From Oerskovia paurometabola (GTDB taxonomy: Bacteria > Actinomycetota > Actinomycetes > Actinomycetales > Cellulomonadaceae): a stretch of DNA of 64,000 bases. Both the position numbers and the translations under genes were made by a program. This document shows positions 10,609-18,817 of the stretch, in pieces. The first letter of the stretch is position 1, and each line of letters begins with the position of its first letter. Where the stretch lies: assembly GCF_016907365.1 (NCBI RefSeq), contig NZ_JAFBBV010000001.1:1860001-1924000 (forward strand). Reading direction: 5' to 3'. The notes under the pieces are model-generated. The model saw only the letters and a list, made by a program, of their open reading frames with translations. It had not been told where the DNA came from and did no database searches.

Positions 10609-11433
10609 GTGACCTCGAACGACGTGAACCCCGGCCAGAGCGCCCACCAGCCGTCCCGCGAGCCCGCCGCCCCGACGCCGATCAAGGTCGCCGTCCTCGG
10701 CGCGGCCGGGCGCATGGGCGCCACGGTGTGCGCGGCGGTCGAGGCCGCCGGTGACATGGAGCTGGTCGCCCGGATCGACGCGGGGGACGACCTCGCGCAG
10801 GTCGCCGCCGCGGGCGCCCAGGTCGCGGTCGACTTCACGGTCCCCGCAGTCACCGAGGACAACGTGCACGCGCTCATCGACCTGGGCGTGCACGCGGTCG
10901 TGGGCACCACGGGCTGGACGGACGTGAGCCGTGGGCGCCTCGTCGCGCACCTGGGGCGCAAGGCGGCCGAGGGCACGAGCGTCGGCGTGCTGATCGCCCC
11001 GAACTTCGGCCTGTCCGCGGTGCTCGCCATGACGTTCGCGGCCAAGGCGGCACGCTACTTCGAGTCGGCCGAGGTCATCGAGCTGCACCACCCGAACAAG
11101 GTCGACGCACCCAGCGGCACCGCGACGCACACGGCAGGGGCCATCGCCAAGGCCCGCGCGGAGGCGGGGCTGGGCGCGAGCCCCGACGCGACCGAGTCCG
11201 GCTGGGAGGCGCGCGGCGCCGACGTCGACGGGGTCCGGGTGCACGCGGTGCGCCTGCGCGGCCTGGTCGCGCACGAGGAGATCCTCTTCGGGAACGAGGG
11301 CGAGCAGCTGATCATCCGCCAGGACTCGTTCGACCGGGTGTCGTTCATGCCCGGCGTGCTGCTCGGCATCCGCGAGGTCGTCTCGCGCCCGGGCCTCACC
11401 GTCGGGCTCGAGAACGTCATGGACCTCTCGTGA
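10609..11433 (+). CDS. dapB: 4-hydroxy-tetrahydrodipicolinate reductase
   Basis: A 274-residue NAD(P)H-dependent reductase of the lysine/diaminopimelate pathway, acting on the DapA product. The nucleotide-binding motif VAVLGAAGRMGATV lies at about residues 28-41, after a 25-residue polar extension. GTTGW and the catalytic signature ELHHPNKVDAPSGTA (His pair and Lys) are intact. The start GTG sits 6 nt after a TAGGGT box; no Shine-Dalgarno is seen, consistent with leaderless translation. The extension could hide a later start, but no better one with a promoter exists. The stop overlaps the next start (GTGA). dapA and dapF are also in this window. Confidence 0.96.
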   Translation: MTSNDVNPGQSAHQPSREPAAPTPIKVAVLGAAGRMGATVCAAVEAAGDMELVARIDAGDDLAQVAAAGAQVAVDFTVPAVTEDNVHALIDLGVHAVVGTTGWTDVSRGRLVAHLGRKAAEGTSVGVLIAPNFGLSAVLAMTFAAKAARYFESAEVIELHHPNKVDAPSGTATHTAGAIAKARAEAGLGASPDATESGWEARGADVDGVRVHAVRLRGLVAHEEILFGNEGEQLIIRQDSFDRVSFMPGVLLGIREVVSRPGLTVGLENVMDLS

Positions 11434-11894
11434 GGTCACGCAAGGGCCTGGTCGGGGCCGTCGTCGTCACGGCCCTGCTCGCGATCTACGTGTGGGCGAT
11501 CCTGGGCCGCGCGCAGGCGCTCGTGGGGACGGGCGAGCCCGTGGGGATCGCGATCGGGATCGGCGTCCTGCTCATCCCGCTCCTCGTGATCGGGCTCATC
11601 GCGTGGGAGTTCTGGCTCGCGGTCACGGTCCAGAAGATGGCCGACACCCTCGCCGCCGCGGGCGAGCTGCCCGTCGACGACCTGCCGCGCTCGCCGGGCG
11701 GACGCATCGACCGCGCCGCGGCCGACGCGGCGTTCGAGGAGCACCGGGCCCACGCCGAGGAACGCCCCGACGACTGGCGGTCCTGGTACCACGTGGCGTT
11801 CGCGTACGACGCGTCGGGGGACCGCAAGCGGGCGCGCGCCATGCTGCGCAAGGCCGCGGGCATGTACCGGGCAGAGCGCAAGGCGTCCCGCTAG
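11430..11894 (+). CDS. Two-helix membrane protein of unknown function
   Basis: A 154-residue protein translationally coupled to dapB by a 4-nt overlap (GTGA). It has two hydrophobic segments (VGAVVVTALLAIYVWAIL, about 8-25, and IAIGIGVLLIPLLVIGLIAW, about 40-59). A soluble C-terminal part follows, rich in Arg and Ala (AAADAAFEEHRAHAEERPDD, WYHVAFAYDASGDRKRARAM), which looks like a single tetratricopeptide-like helical pair. Similar small genes follow dapB in related actinobacteria; no function is established that I can name. The stop lies in the loop of a hairpin shared with the convergent acetyltransferase gene. Confidence 0.8.
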   Translation: MRSRKGLVGAVVVTALLAIYVWAILGRAQALVGTGEPVGIAIGIGVLLIPLLVIGLIAWEFWLAVTVQKMADTLAAAGELPVDDLPRSPGGRIDRAAADAAFEEHRAHAEERPDDWRSWYHVAFAYDASGDRKRARAMLRKAAGMYRAERKASR

Positions 11895-11904
11895 GACGGG
11901 ACGC
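11883..11904. terminator. Small bidirectional hairpin
   Basis: GCGTCCCG-CTAGGA-CGGGACGC, 8-bp stem, with the upstream gene's TAG in the loop. It lies between two convergent genes. Confidence 0.45.
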
Positions 11905-11911
11905 GCGAGCC

Positions 11912-12421
11912 TCAGATCGAGGCGCTCCACCGGTGCTCGACGACGTCGCGCACCCCGGTCGCGAGCGTCCGGGTCCGCTGGTCGGGGCCCAGCCCGGCAC
12001 CGCCCAGGAACTGCTCGCGCGCGGTGTCGCCGTCCAGGATCCAGGCCACGACCTCCTCGGAGCCGTCCTGGCGCAGCCGGTCGACGGCCGCGGACAGCAG
12101 CCGTGAACCGTGGCCCCCGCGCTGGTGGGCGGGCAGGACCTCGAGCGCGACGAGCTGCCCGGGCGCGACGGCCGCGAAGCCCACGACGCGGTCCGCGGCG
12201 AGCGCCACGAGCACCGCGAAGCCGGGCCCCGGCGGGGAGGACACGGCCCCGGCCCACTGCTCCTGCATCCGGGGGACGTCGAGCGCGTCGAGCACGGCCG
12301 CGCCCAGCACGTCGGCGTGCGCGGTGCGCCAGGACTCGATCTGGATCGCGGTCATCGCGACCTCGTCGCCGGGGACTGCCGGACGGACGGAGACGTCCGC
12401 CGACTCGCTGAAGAGGGCCAT
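11912..12421 (-). CDS. GNAT family N-acetyltransferase
   Basis: A 169-residue acetyl-CoA-dependent transferase. The GNAT core is visible: beta-strand and motif A LVALEVLPAHQRGGHGSRLL (Q/R-x-x-G-x-G/A acetyl-CoA pyrophosphate loop), preceded by AADRVVGFAAVAPG and followed by a helix and EEVVAWILDGDTAREQFLGG. The acceptor cannot be predicted. The ATG at 12421 is 7 nt from an upstream TAGGGT on the minus strand, so it appears to have its own leaderless promoter, separate from the azlCD genes that end 40 nt upstream. Confidence 0.85.
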   Translation of the reverse strand: MALFSESADVSVRPAVPGDEVAMTAIQIESWRTAHADVLGAAVLDALDVPRMQEQWAGAVSSPPGPGFAVLVALAADRVVGFAAVAPGQLVALEVLPAHQRGGHGSRLLSAAVDRLRQDGSEEVVAWILDGDTAREQFLGGAGLGPDQRTRTLATGVRDVVEHRWSASI

Positions 12422-12428
12422 TCGCCAG

Positions 12429-12434
12429 ACCCTA
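12429..12434 (-). promoter_or_regulatory. -10 box TAGGGT of the acetyltransferase gene
   Basis: TAGGGT on the minus strand, 7 nt before the ATG, in the short gap after azlD. Confidence 0.5.
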
Positions 12435-12460
12435 CCCGAGGCCGTGGCCCCGGCTGCCCG

Positions 12461-12781
12461 TCATGCGAGACCGAGCGCGCGCAGGCCCGCGGCCGTCGCG
12501 GCCGCGAGGATCACGACGACGAGGAACGGCGCCCGCAGAGCCAGCGCGACCGCCGCGACGCCGAGCGCGGGCAGGCGCGCGTCGAGCGTGATCCCCTGAC
12601 CGTCCCCGACCGTCTGGACGGCCACGAGCGCGGCCAGCAGCGAGGCCGTGACGAGGGCCGCGGTGCGCGCGACGCGGTCGGACGCGAGCCAGTGCTCGGG
12701 GATCAGGTGCCCCGCGAGCTTGAGCCCGAGGCACACGAGCGAGGCCGCGATCACGGTGGCCCACAGGGCGGCGTCGGACAT
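12461..12781 (-). CDS. azlD: AzlD-type branched-chain amino acid exporter subunit
   Basis: A 106-residue, very hydrophobic protein with about four short membrane segments (LWATVIAASLVCLGLKLAG, VTASLLAALVAVQTVG, FLVVVILAAATAAGL). It matches the small subunit of the AzlC/AzlD (BrnF/BrnE) exporters, which remove excess branched-chain amino acids and methionine. The start ATG shares one base with the azlC stop (TGATG), so synthesis is coupled and a two-subunit complex is expected. Confidence 0.85.
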   Translation of the reverse strand: MSDAALWATVIAASLVCLGLKLAGHLIPEHWLASDRVARTAALVTASLLAALVAVQTVGDGQGITLDARLPALGVAAVALALRAPFLVVVILAAATAAGLRALGLA

Positions 12782-13701
12782 CAGGGCTCCTCGGTGCGGT
12801 CGGTCGTGGTGGGCGGGTCGGACGGGGTGGCCGGATCAGCGGGGCCCGCCGGATCAGCAGGGCCGGTCGGGTCAGTGGGGCCGGCCGGGCGCGCCGTGGC
12901 GGGCGGAGCCTCGGGCGAGCGAGCGGGCGAAGGGGGCGCGGCGCCGTCGGGCACGTACTCCGTGACCGTGACGGGCTGCCGCGGCTGCCGGGCGACCTGC
13001 CCGACCACGATGGCCACGGCCGCCGCCGCGAGCACGGGGACCCCGGGCGGCACGAACGGGAGCAGCGCGACCGCCACGACGACCGCGAGCGCCGCGGTGA
13101 GCTGCATGACGCGGCTCGCGAGGCGGGGCCACAGGAGCGCGAGGAACGCCGCACCCGCGGCGGCGTCGAGGCCCCACGCCTTGGGGTCGCCCATGGCGTC
13201 CCCGGCGAGCGCGCCGACGAGCGTGAGCAGGTTCCACACGACGAAGATCCCGATCCCGGTCCACCAGAACCCGGCCCGGAAGGCTGCCTTGCTGCGCTGC
13301 GCGGTCGCGACAGCCGTCGACTCGTCGATCGTGACGTGGGCCGCGAGGACGCGCCGCCAGCCGTGGAGCGCGAGCAGCGGTGAGAGCTGTGCGCCGTAGA
13401 GGGTGTTGCGCAGGCCGAGCAGGCCAGCGGTCGTGACCGCGGCGGCGGACGTCCCGCCCGACGCCACCACGCCGAGGAGCGCGAACTGCGACCCGCCCGA
13501 GAACATGAGCAGGCTCAGGACCATGGTCTGCGGCAGGTCCAGCCCTGCGACCACGGACAGCGCCCCGAACGAGATGCCGTAGAGGCCCGTGGCGATCGAG
13601 ACGGACACGGCCTGCCGCACGGCGGCGCGCACCTCGGTGCGCTCGTCGGGCGCTGCGGGCACCGACGGCACGTCGGCGTCGGCCCCGGAAGAGGTCGTCA
13701 C
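12781..13701 (-). CDS. azlC: AzlC-type branched-chain amino acid exporter subunit
   Basis: A 306-residue membrane protein. The AzlC/BrnF core lies at about residues 20-235 (AVSVSIATGLYGISFGALSV, LLMFSGGSQFALLGVV, ITIDEST-like VTIDESTAVATAQ). It carries an unusual soluble tail of about 60 residues after the last helix, full of Pro, Thr, Asp and Ala in GPADPAGPADPATPSDPP-type repeats; this low-complexity tail is not part of the family. The GTG start lies 7 nt after the stop of the aldehyde dehydrogenase gene, so the three genes form one transcription unit. No strong Shine-Dalgarno is visible, again suggesting coupling. Confidence 0.87.
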   Translation of the reverse strand: MTTSSGADADVPSVPAAPDERTEVRAAVRQAVSVSIATGLYGISFGALSVVAGLDLPQTMVLSLLMFSGGSQFALLGVVASGGTSAAAVTTAGLLGLRNTLYGAQLSPLLALHGWRRVLAAHVTIDESTAVATAQRSKAAFRAGFWWTGIGIFVVWNLLTLVGALAGDAMGDPKAWGLDAAAGAAFLALLWPRLASRVMQLTAALAVVVAVALLPFVPPGVPVLAAAAVAIVVGQVARQPRQPVTVTEYVPDGAAPPSPARSPEAPPATARPAGPTDPTGPADPAGPADPATPSDPPTTTDRTEEP

Positions 13702-13708
13702 GGTGGGG

Positions 13709-15187
13709 TCAGAGCGCGACGTACACGGTCTCGAGGTACTCCTCGAGCCCCGCCTCGCCGCCCTCGCGCCCGAGCCCGGACTGCTTCATGCCGCCGAAGG
13801 GTGCGCTCGCGTCCGAGACCAGGCCGCGGTTGATCCCGATCATCCCGGCGTCGACCTCTTCACCCACGCGCACCGCGCGCGCCAGGTCCCGCGTGTAGGC
13901 GTAGGCCGCCAGGCCGTACTCGGTGTCGTTGGCCAGGGCGATGCCCTCGTCGTCGTCGGCGAACGCGACGATGGGGGCGACGGGGCCGAAGATCTCCTCC
14001 GTCACCACGCGCGAGCCGGCGTCGACACCGGTCAGGACCGTGGGGGTGTAGAAGTACCCGGTCGAGCGCGGTCGGTCACCGCCCGTGAGGACCTGCGCGC
14101 CCTCGTCGGACGCGACCGAGACGAGCTCGTCGACCTTGTCGACGGCCTTGGCCTCGATGAGCGGGCCCACCTGCACGCCCTCCTCGCTGCCCGGCCCGAC
14201 GCGCAGCTCCCCGAACGCCCGGGCGAGACGCTGGCCGAAGTCGCGGGCGACGGCGTCGTGCACCAGGAAGCGGTTGGCCGCGACGCAGCTCTGACCCGTG
14301 TTGCGGAGCTTGGCGACGACCGCGCCCTCGACCGCGGCGTTGAGGTCGGCGTCCGCGAAGACGAGGAACGGCGCGTTGCCTCCGAGCTCCATCGAGGTCC
14401 GCAGGACCTGGTCCGCAGCCCCTTTGAGGAGAGTGCGGCCCACGCCCGTGGACCCCGTGAAGGAGAGCTTGCGCAGGCGCGGGTCCGCGAGCAGGGGAGT
14501 GGTCACGTCGGCCGCCGACGACGTCGGCACGACGTTGACCACGCCCGTCGGCAGGCCGCGGTCCTCCAGGTGCCCGCGGATGATCTCGGCGACCAGAGAG
14601 GTCGTGAGCGGCGTCAGGTGCGCGGGCTTGATCACGACCGTGCAGCCCGCCGCGAGCGCCGGGCCGATCTTGCGCGTGGCCATCGCGATCGGGAAGTTCC
14701 ACGGCGTGATGAGCAGCGCAGGACCCACCGGGCGGCGCGAGACGAGCTGCCGGTTGGCCCCGCCCGGGGCCGTGCGGACCAGGCCGTCCGTGCGTACCGC
14801 CTGCTCGGCGTACCAGCGCAGGAACTCGGCGCCGTACACGACCTCGGCACGCGCCTCGGCGAGCGGCTTGCCGCACTCGGCCGTGATGAGCGCGGCGATG
14901 TCGTCGGCGCGGGCGGTCAGCGTCGCGAAGACCGCGCGCAGCAGCTCGGAGCGCTCGCGCGGGGCGACAGCACGCCAGGCCGGGGCCGCGTCGTGCGCGG
15001 CCGCCAGGGCGCGGAGCCCGTCCGCGGGGCTCGCGTCCGAGACGTCGAACAGGACCTCCTCGGAGGCCGGGTCGGCGACCTCGAACGTGCGGCCGCCCTC
15101 GGCGGGGCCCCACTGGCCACCGATCAGCAGCCCGGTCGGCAGGTGCGAGACCAGGGCGGGGGACAGGGAACTCGTGGCGGGCGACAT
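13709..15187 (-). CDS. gabD: Succinate-semialdehyde dehydrogenase family protein
   Basis: A 492-residue NAD(P)-dependent aldehyde dehydrogenase. Conserved features: PWNFPIAMATRKIGPALAAG (Asn169 region), KPAHLTP, FTGSTGVGR, the general base Glu267 in SMELGGNAPF, the nucleophile Cys301 in NTGQSCVAANR, and EEIFGPVAP. The Cys/Glu contexts fit the GabD subgroup, which oxidises succinate semialdehyde to succinate in 4-aminobutyrate breakdown. Other aldehydes are possible. The ATG at 15187 lies 6 nt after GATACT on the minus strand; the frame continues upstream as low-complexity sequence toward dapA and is not used. It leads an operon with azlCD, suggesting amino-acid overflow or catabolism. Confidence 0.88.
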   Translation of the reverse strand: MSPATSSLSPALVSHLPTGLLIGGQWGPAEGGRTFEVADPASEEVLFDVSDASPADGLRALAAAHDAAPAWRAVAPRERSELLRAVFATLTARADDIAALITAECGKPLAEARAEVVYGAEFLRWYAEQAVRTDGLVRTAPGGANRQLVSRRPVGPALLITPWNFPIAMATRKIGPALAAGCTVVIKPAHLTPLTTSLVAEIIRGHLEDRGLPTGVVNVVPTSSAADVTTPLLADPRLRKLSFTGSTGVGRTLLKGAADQVLRTSMELGGNAPFLVFADADLNAAVEGAVVAKLRNTGQSCVAANRFLVHDAVARDFGQRLARAFGELRVGPGSEEGVQVGPLIEAKAVDKVDELVSVASDEGAQVLTGGDRPRSTGYFYTPTVLTGVDAGSRVVTEEIFGPVAPIVAFADDDEGIALANDTEYGLAAYAYTRDLARAVRVGEEVDAGMIGINRGLVSDASAPFGGMKQSGLGREGGEAGLEEYLETVYVAL

Positions 15188-15342
15188 GGTTCGAGTATCA
15201 CGCGCGGCGAGCAGGTTCGCATCGACGGGTCCACGTCCGCCCCCGACACGCCGGGCGCCTCCCGGCCCCGGGGAACCCGCAGGGCTGCCGCCCGAGGCCG
15301 CCGCGGCCGTGGACCGACACGCCGTTTCGGTCGCGCGCGCGG

Positions 15343-15348
15343 TAGTTT
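15343..15348 (+). promoter_or_regulatory. -10 box TAGTTT, leaderless start of dapA
   Basis: TAGTTT-GTGCAC-ATG. The 6-nt spacing selects ATG 15355 over the GTG at 15349, which would lie directly against the box. Confidence 0.6.
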
Positions 15349-15354
15349 GTGCAC

Positions 15355-16299
15355 ATGGCACTTCCCCCCACGCAGGCCCGACCGTTCGGCGCCGTCCTGA
15401 CCGCGATGGTCACCCCGATGACCCTCGCCGGCGAGATCGACCTCGACGCGGCGGTCAAGGTCGCGAAGCACCTCGTGGACAACGGGAACGACGGGATCGT
15501 CCTGAGCGGGACCACGGGGGAGTCGCCCACGACGCACGCACCGGAGAAGGCGGAGCTGGTCCGCGCGGTGGTCGACGCCGTCGGGGACCGCGCGCACGTG
15601 ATCGCGGGCGCCGGCTCGAACGACACCCAGCACGCCGTCCGCATGGCCGAGCAGGCCGCGGAGGCGGGCGCCCACGGGCTCCTCGTCGTGAGCCCCTACT
15701 ACTCGCGTCCCTCCCAGGAGGGGCTGTACCGCCACATCACGGCGGTCGCCGACGCCACGCCGCTGCCCGTCATGGTCTACGACGTGCCCGGCCGTGCGGG
15801 CGTCCGCATCGCCCCCTCGACGATCGAGCGCCTCGCCGCGCACGAGCGGATCGTGGCGAACAAGGACGCCTCGGGCGACGTCTACACCGCTGCCAGGCTC
15901 ATCGAGTCGACCGGGCTCGCCTGGTACAGCGGCGACGACAGCATGCTGCTGTCGTTCCTCGCGCACGGCGCGGTCGGCATCGTCTCCGTGTCCGCCCACG
16001 CGGTCGGCTCGCGCTTCGCCCAGGTCGTCGCGGCGTTCGACGCCGGTGACCACGCGGGCGCGCTCGCAGCCTTCCGCACCGCGATCCCCACGATCGACGC
16101 CATCAACGGAGCGGGCTTCCAGGCCGTCATGGCCAAGGCCGCGCTCCAGCTCCTCGGAGTCACCGAGAACCGATACCTCAGGCTGCCGTACGTCGCAGCC
16201 ACGGACGACGAGGTCGCCGTCGTCCGCGCCGGTCTGGAGGCCTCCGGCCTGCTGGACCCGGCGACCCCCGCGGCCACGCTGAACATGCAGAACAGCTGA
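15355..16299 (+). CDS. dapA: 4-hydroxy-tetrahydrodipicolinate synthase
   Basis: A 314-residue TIM-barrel aldolase that condenses pyruvate and aspartate semialdehyde, the first committed step to diaminopimelate and lysine. Seen: SGTTGESPTT (residues 51-60, carboxylate binding), Tyr142 in VYDVPGR, and the Schiff-base Lys170 in VANKDASGD. Length is slightly over the family norm because of the C-terminal part. The start is fixed by the leaderless promoter. The RNase J gene follows after 20 nt, so the two are co-transcribed, an order common in actinobacteria. Confidence 0.96.
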   Translation: MALPPTQARPFGAVLTAMVTPMTLAGEIDLDAAVKVAKHLVDNGNDGIVLSGTTGESPTTHAPEKAELVRAVVDAVGDRAHVIAGAGSNDTQHAVRMAEQAAEAGAHGLLVVSPYYSRPSQEGLYRHITAVADATPLPVMVYDVPGRAGVRIAPSTIERLAAHERIVANKDASGDVYTAARLIESTGLAWYSGDDSMLLSFLAHGAVGIVSVSAHAVGSRFAQVVAAFDAGDHAGALAAFRTAIPTIDAINGAGFQAVMAKAALQLLGVTENRYLRLPYVAATDDEVAVVRAGLEASGLLDPATPAATLNMQNS

Positions 16300-16319
16300 A
16301 CTACAGGCCAGGAGGCCCC

Positions 16320-18005
16320 GTGAGCCACCCTCACCCCGAACTGTCCCTTCCCCCCGCGCTCCAGGCAGGTGCCCTGCGCATCGTCGCCCTCGGCGGGCTC
16401 GGCGAGGTCGGACGCAACATGGCCGTCCTCGAGTACGACGGGCGTCTGCTCGTCATCGACTGCGGCGTCCTCTTCCCCGAGGACAACCAGCCCGGCGTGG
16501 ACCTGATCCTGCCGGACTTCGACTACATCAAGGACCGTCTCGACGACATCGAGGCGATCATCCTGACGCACGGGCACGAGGACCACATCGGTGCCGTGCC
16601 GTACCTGCTGCGCCTGCGCCGCGACATCCCCCTGGTGGGCTCGCAGCTCACGCTCGCGTTCATCTCGGCCAAGCTCAAGGAGCACCGCATCGCCCCCGTG
16701 ACCCGCGTGGTCAAGGAGGACGAGACGGTCGCCTTCGGCCCCTTCAGCTGTGAGTTCGTCGCGGTCAACCACTCCATCCCCGACGCGCTCGCGGTCGCGG
16801 TCACCACGGGGGCCGGCACGGTCCTGCACACGGGCGACTTCAAGATGGACCAGCTGCCGCTCGACGGCCGCGTCACGGACCTGCGCGCCTTCGCGCGCCT
16901 GGGCGAGAAGGGCGTCGACCTGTTCATGGTCGACTCGACCAACGCCGAGGTCCCGGGCTTCGTGACCCCCGAGGTCGAGATCGGCCCCGTCCTGGACTCC
17001 GTCTTCGGAGCCTCGGACAAGCGGATCATCGTCGCGTCCTTCTCCTCGCACGTGCACCGCGTCCAGCAGGTCCTCAACGCCGCGCACAACCACGGGCGCC
17101 GCGTCGCGCTCGTCGGGCGCTCGATGGTCCGGAACATGGGCATCGCGGCCGAGCTCGGCTACCTCAAGGTGCCCGACGGCGTCCTCATCGACCTCAAGAA
17201 GGTCGACTCGCTGCGCGACGACGAGATCGTGCTCATGTGCACGGGCTCGCAGGGCGAGCCCATGGCCGCCCTGTCGCGCATGGCCAACGGCGACCACAAG
17301 GTCTCCGTCAGCCACGGCGACACCGTGATCCTCGCGTCGTCGCTCATCCCGGGCAACGAGAACGCGGTCTTCCGCATCATCAACGGCCTCACGCGCCTCG
17401 GCGCGCGCGTCGTGCACGGCGGCAACGCCAAGGTGCACGTGTCGGGCCACGCGAGCGCGGGCGAGCTCATCTACTGCTACAACATCCTGCGGCCCAAGAA
17501 CGTCATGCCTGTGCACGGCGAGGTCCGTCACCTCGTCGCGAACGGTGCGCTCGCGGTCAAGACGGGCGTGCCCGCGGACCGTGTCGTCCTCGCCGAGGAC
17601 GGCGTGGTCGTGGACCTCGTCGACGGCAAGGCCTCGGTCGTGGGTGCGGTGCCGTGCGGCTACGTGTACGTGGACGGCTCGAGCGTCGGAGAGCTCACGG
17701 ACGCCGAGCTCAAGGACCGTCAGATCCTCGGCGAGGAGGGCTTCATCTCGCTGTTCGCCGTGGTCGACTCCGCGACGGGCAAGGTCATCGCCGGCCCGCA
17801 CATCCTCGCGCGCGGTTTCGCAGAGGACGACGCCGTGTTCGAGGACGTCCGCCCGCAGGTCGTCCAGGCTCTCGAGGACTCGATCGCGGGAGGTGCCACG
17901 GACGTGCACCAGCTCCAGCAGGTCATGCGCCGCGTGGTCGGGCGCTGGGTCTCCAACCGTCTGCGTCGCCGCCCGATGATCGTCCCGGTCGTCGTCGAGG
18001 CGTAG
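16320..18005 (+). CDS. rnj: Ribonuclease J
   Basis: A 561-residue metallo-beta-lactamase/beta-CASP ribonuclease with endonuclease and 5'-3' exonuclease activity in mRNA decay and rRNA maturation. The zinc motif is LTHGHEDHIGAVP (H-x-H-x-D-H) near residues 80-85, then VNHSIPDA and HTGDFKMD. The beta-CASP insert has TNAEVPGF and SFSSHVHRVQQ, and the C-terminal part ends with PMIVPVVVEA. The GTG start has CCAGGAGG in front. PNPase is also encoded in this window, so two core RNA-decay nucleases lie within 10 kb of each other. Confidence 0.96.
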   Translation: MSHPHPELSLPPALQAGALRIVALGGLGEVGRNMAVLEYDGRLLVIDCGVLFPEDNQPGVDLILPDFDYIKDRLDDIEAIILTHGHEDHIGAVPYLLRLRRDIPLVGSQLTLAFISAKLKEHRIAPVTRVVKEDETVAFGPFSCEFVAVNHSIPDALAVAVTTGAGTVLHTGDFKMDQLPLDGRVTDLRAFARLGEKGVDLFMVDSTNAEVPGFVTPEVEIGPVLDSVFGASDKRIIVASFSSHVHRVQQVLNAAHNHGRRVALVGRSMVRNMGIAAELGYLKVPDGVLIDLKKVDSLRDDEIVLMCTGSQGEPMAALSRMANGDHKVSVSHGDTVILASSLIPGNENAVFRIINGLTRLGARVVHGGNAKVHVSGHASAGELIYCYNILRPKNVMPVHGEVRHLVANGALAVKTGVPADRVVLAEDGVVVDLVDGKASVVGAVPCGYVYVDGSSVGELTDAELKDRQILGEEGFISLFAVVDSATGKVIAGPHILARGFAEDDAVFEDVRPQVVQALEDSIAGGATDVHQLQQVMRRVVGRWVSNRLRRRPMIVPVVVEA

Positions 18006-18017
18006 CCGACGGATCGT

Positions 18018-18062
18018 CCGAAGGGCCCTTCCTCCCGCTCTGCGGGAGGAAGGGCCCTTCGG
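18018..18062. terminator. Bidirectional terminator between rnj and tetR
   Basis: Perfect 21-bp stem, arms 18018-18038 and 18042-18062, loop TCT. It serves both convergent genes; the TetR stop is 2 nt beyond it. Confidence 0.85.
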
Positions 18063-18064
18063 CG

Positions 18065-18706
18065 TCAGGGACCGGCGAGAGAGGGAGCCGCCCGCAGCAG
18101 CGGGGGCCCGACGGCGAGGATCGCCTGCTCGTAGCGTCTCGCCGAAGTCTCGGGACCGCCGGGCAGCAGCCCACCGAGCTCGAGGCTCACGAGTCCGTGG
18201 ACGAGGCCCCACAGGACCAACGAGGCCTCCTCGGCGGCAGCCTGCAGGGCACGCCGGGGCAGCGGGGTGCTGCTGCCCTCTCGTGAGGCGGCCTCGAGCA
18301 CCCGCGCCACCGCCTGCCGCAGGACGTCGAACGTCGGCTCGGCGACGGCCGGGATCGCGCTGCCGGCGGTTGCGGGGCCCTCGAACATCACGCGGTAGAA
18401 GTGGGGGTCTGCCAGCGCGCTGGTCCGGTAGGCGATGCCCAGGTTCAGGAGGTCCTCGGTGGGCGAGCCGGTCGTCGGTGCGGAACCCAGGTGCACCGCG
18501 AAGCGCCGGAAGCCCTCGATGCTCACCGCGGCGACCAGCTCCTCGCGGCTGCCGAAGAGCGCGTAGACCGCGGACGCGCTGGTCCCCGCAGCCTGCGCGA
18601 CCCCACGGACCGTGACCGCCGACTCGCCGTGCTCGGAGATCTGCTGGGAGGCGACGTCGAGCAAGGACGCGCGCAGGGAGTCGTCGTGCAGTCGAGGTCT
18701 GGCCAC
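18065..18706 (-). CDS. TetR/AcrR family repressor with WHG-type C-terminal domain
   Basis: A 213-residue repressor. The N-terminal helix-turn-helix is clear (SLRASLLDVASQQISEHGES, then VRGVAQAAGTSASAVYALFG, about residues 10-57). The ligand domain includes LVLWGLVHGLVSLEL, the W-x-x-x-HG element of the WHG subgroup. The GTG at 18706 is 7 nt from TAGACT on the minus strand; the longer frame runs across the divergent promoter and is not credible. The divergent neighbour is a membrane protein whose promoter carries a palindrome, so the repressor probably controls that gene and itself. Confidence 0.9.
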   Translation of the reverse strand: MARPRLHDDSLRASLLDVASQQISEHGESAVTVRGVAQAAGTSASAVYALFGSREELVAAVSIEGFRRFAVHLGSAPTTGSPTEDLLNLGIAYRTSALADPHFYRVMFEGPATAGSAIPAVAEPTFDVLRQAVARVLEAASREGSSTPLPRRALQAAAEEASLVLWGLVHGLVSLELGGLLPGGPETSARRYEQAILAVGPPLLRAAPSLAGP

Positions 18707-18713
18707 GGGAAGG

Positions 18714-18719
18714 AGTCTA
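18714..18719 (-). promoter_or_regulatory. -10 box TAGACT of tetR
   Basis: TAGACT on the minus strand, 7 nt before GTG 18706, 20 bp from the palindromic operator. Confidence 0.5.
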
Positions 18720-18725
18720 GATCTC

Positions 18726-18765
18726 TTGACGCAGGTTTGCGAACGGTGTTCTATAACAGTGTTCG
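18726..18765 (+). promoter_or_regulatory. Promoter and TetR operator
   Basis: CGAACGGTGT (18740-18749) and ACAGTGTTCG (18756-18765) form an inverted repeat, 8 of 10 positions matching, around TCTATA. The -10-like TATAAC (18752-18757) lies inside it and a TTGACG (18726-18731) upstream; the 20-nt spacer is longer than ideal. A repressor bound here would block transcription. It resembles a LexA box but lacks the right half-site spacing. Confidence 0.65.
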
Positions 18766-18817
18766 TAAAGTGTTGTCGAATCTGCCGAGACCGCTCGGCC
18801 GACCAGGGGAGGCCCTC

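Noticed and set aside
15349..15354. GTG 15349 as start of dapA
   Set aside because: It abuts the -10-like TAGTTT directly, while ATG 15355 is at the usual 6-nt distance and starts the family sequence.
18740..18765. LexA box upstream of the four-helix membrane gene
   Set aside because: The half-sites resemble CGAAC and GTTCG, but the distance does not fit CGAAC-N4-GTTCG. The adjacent TetR gene explains the palindrome better.
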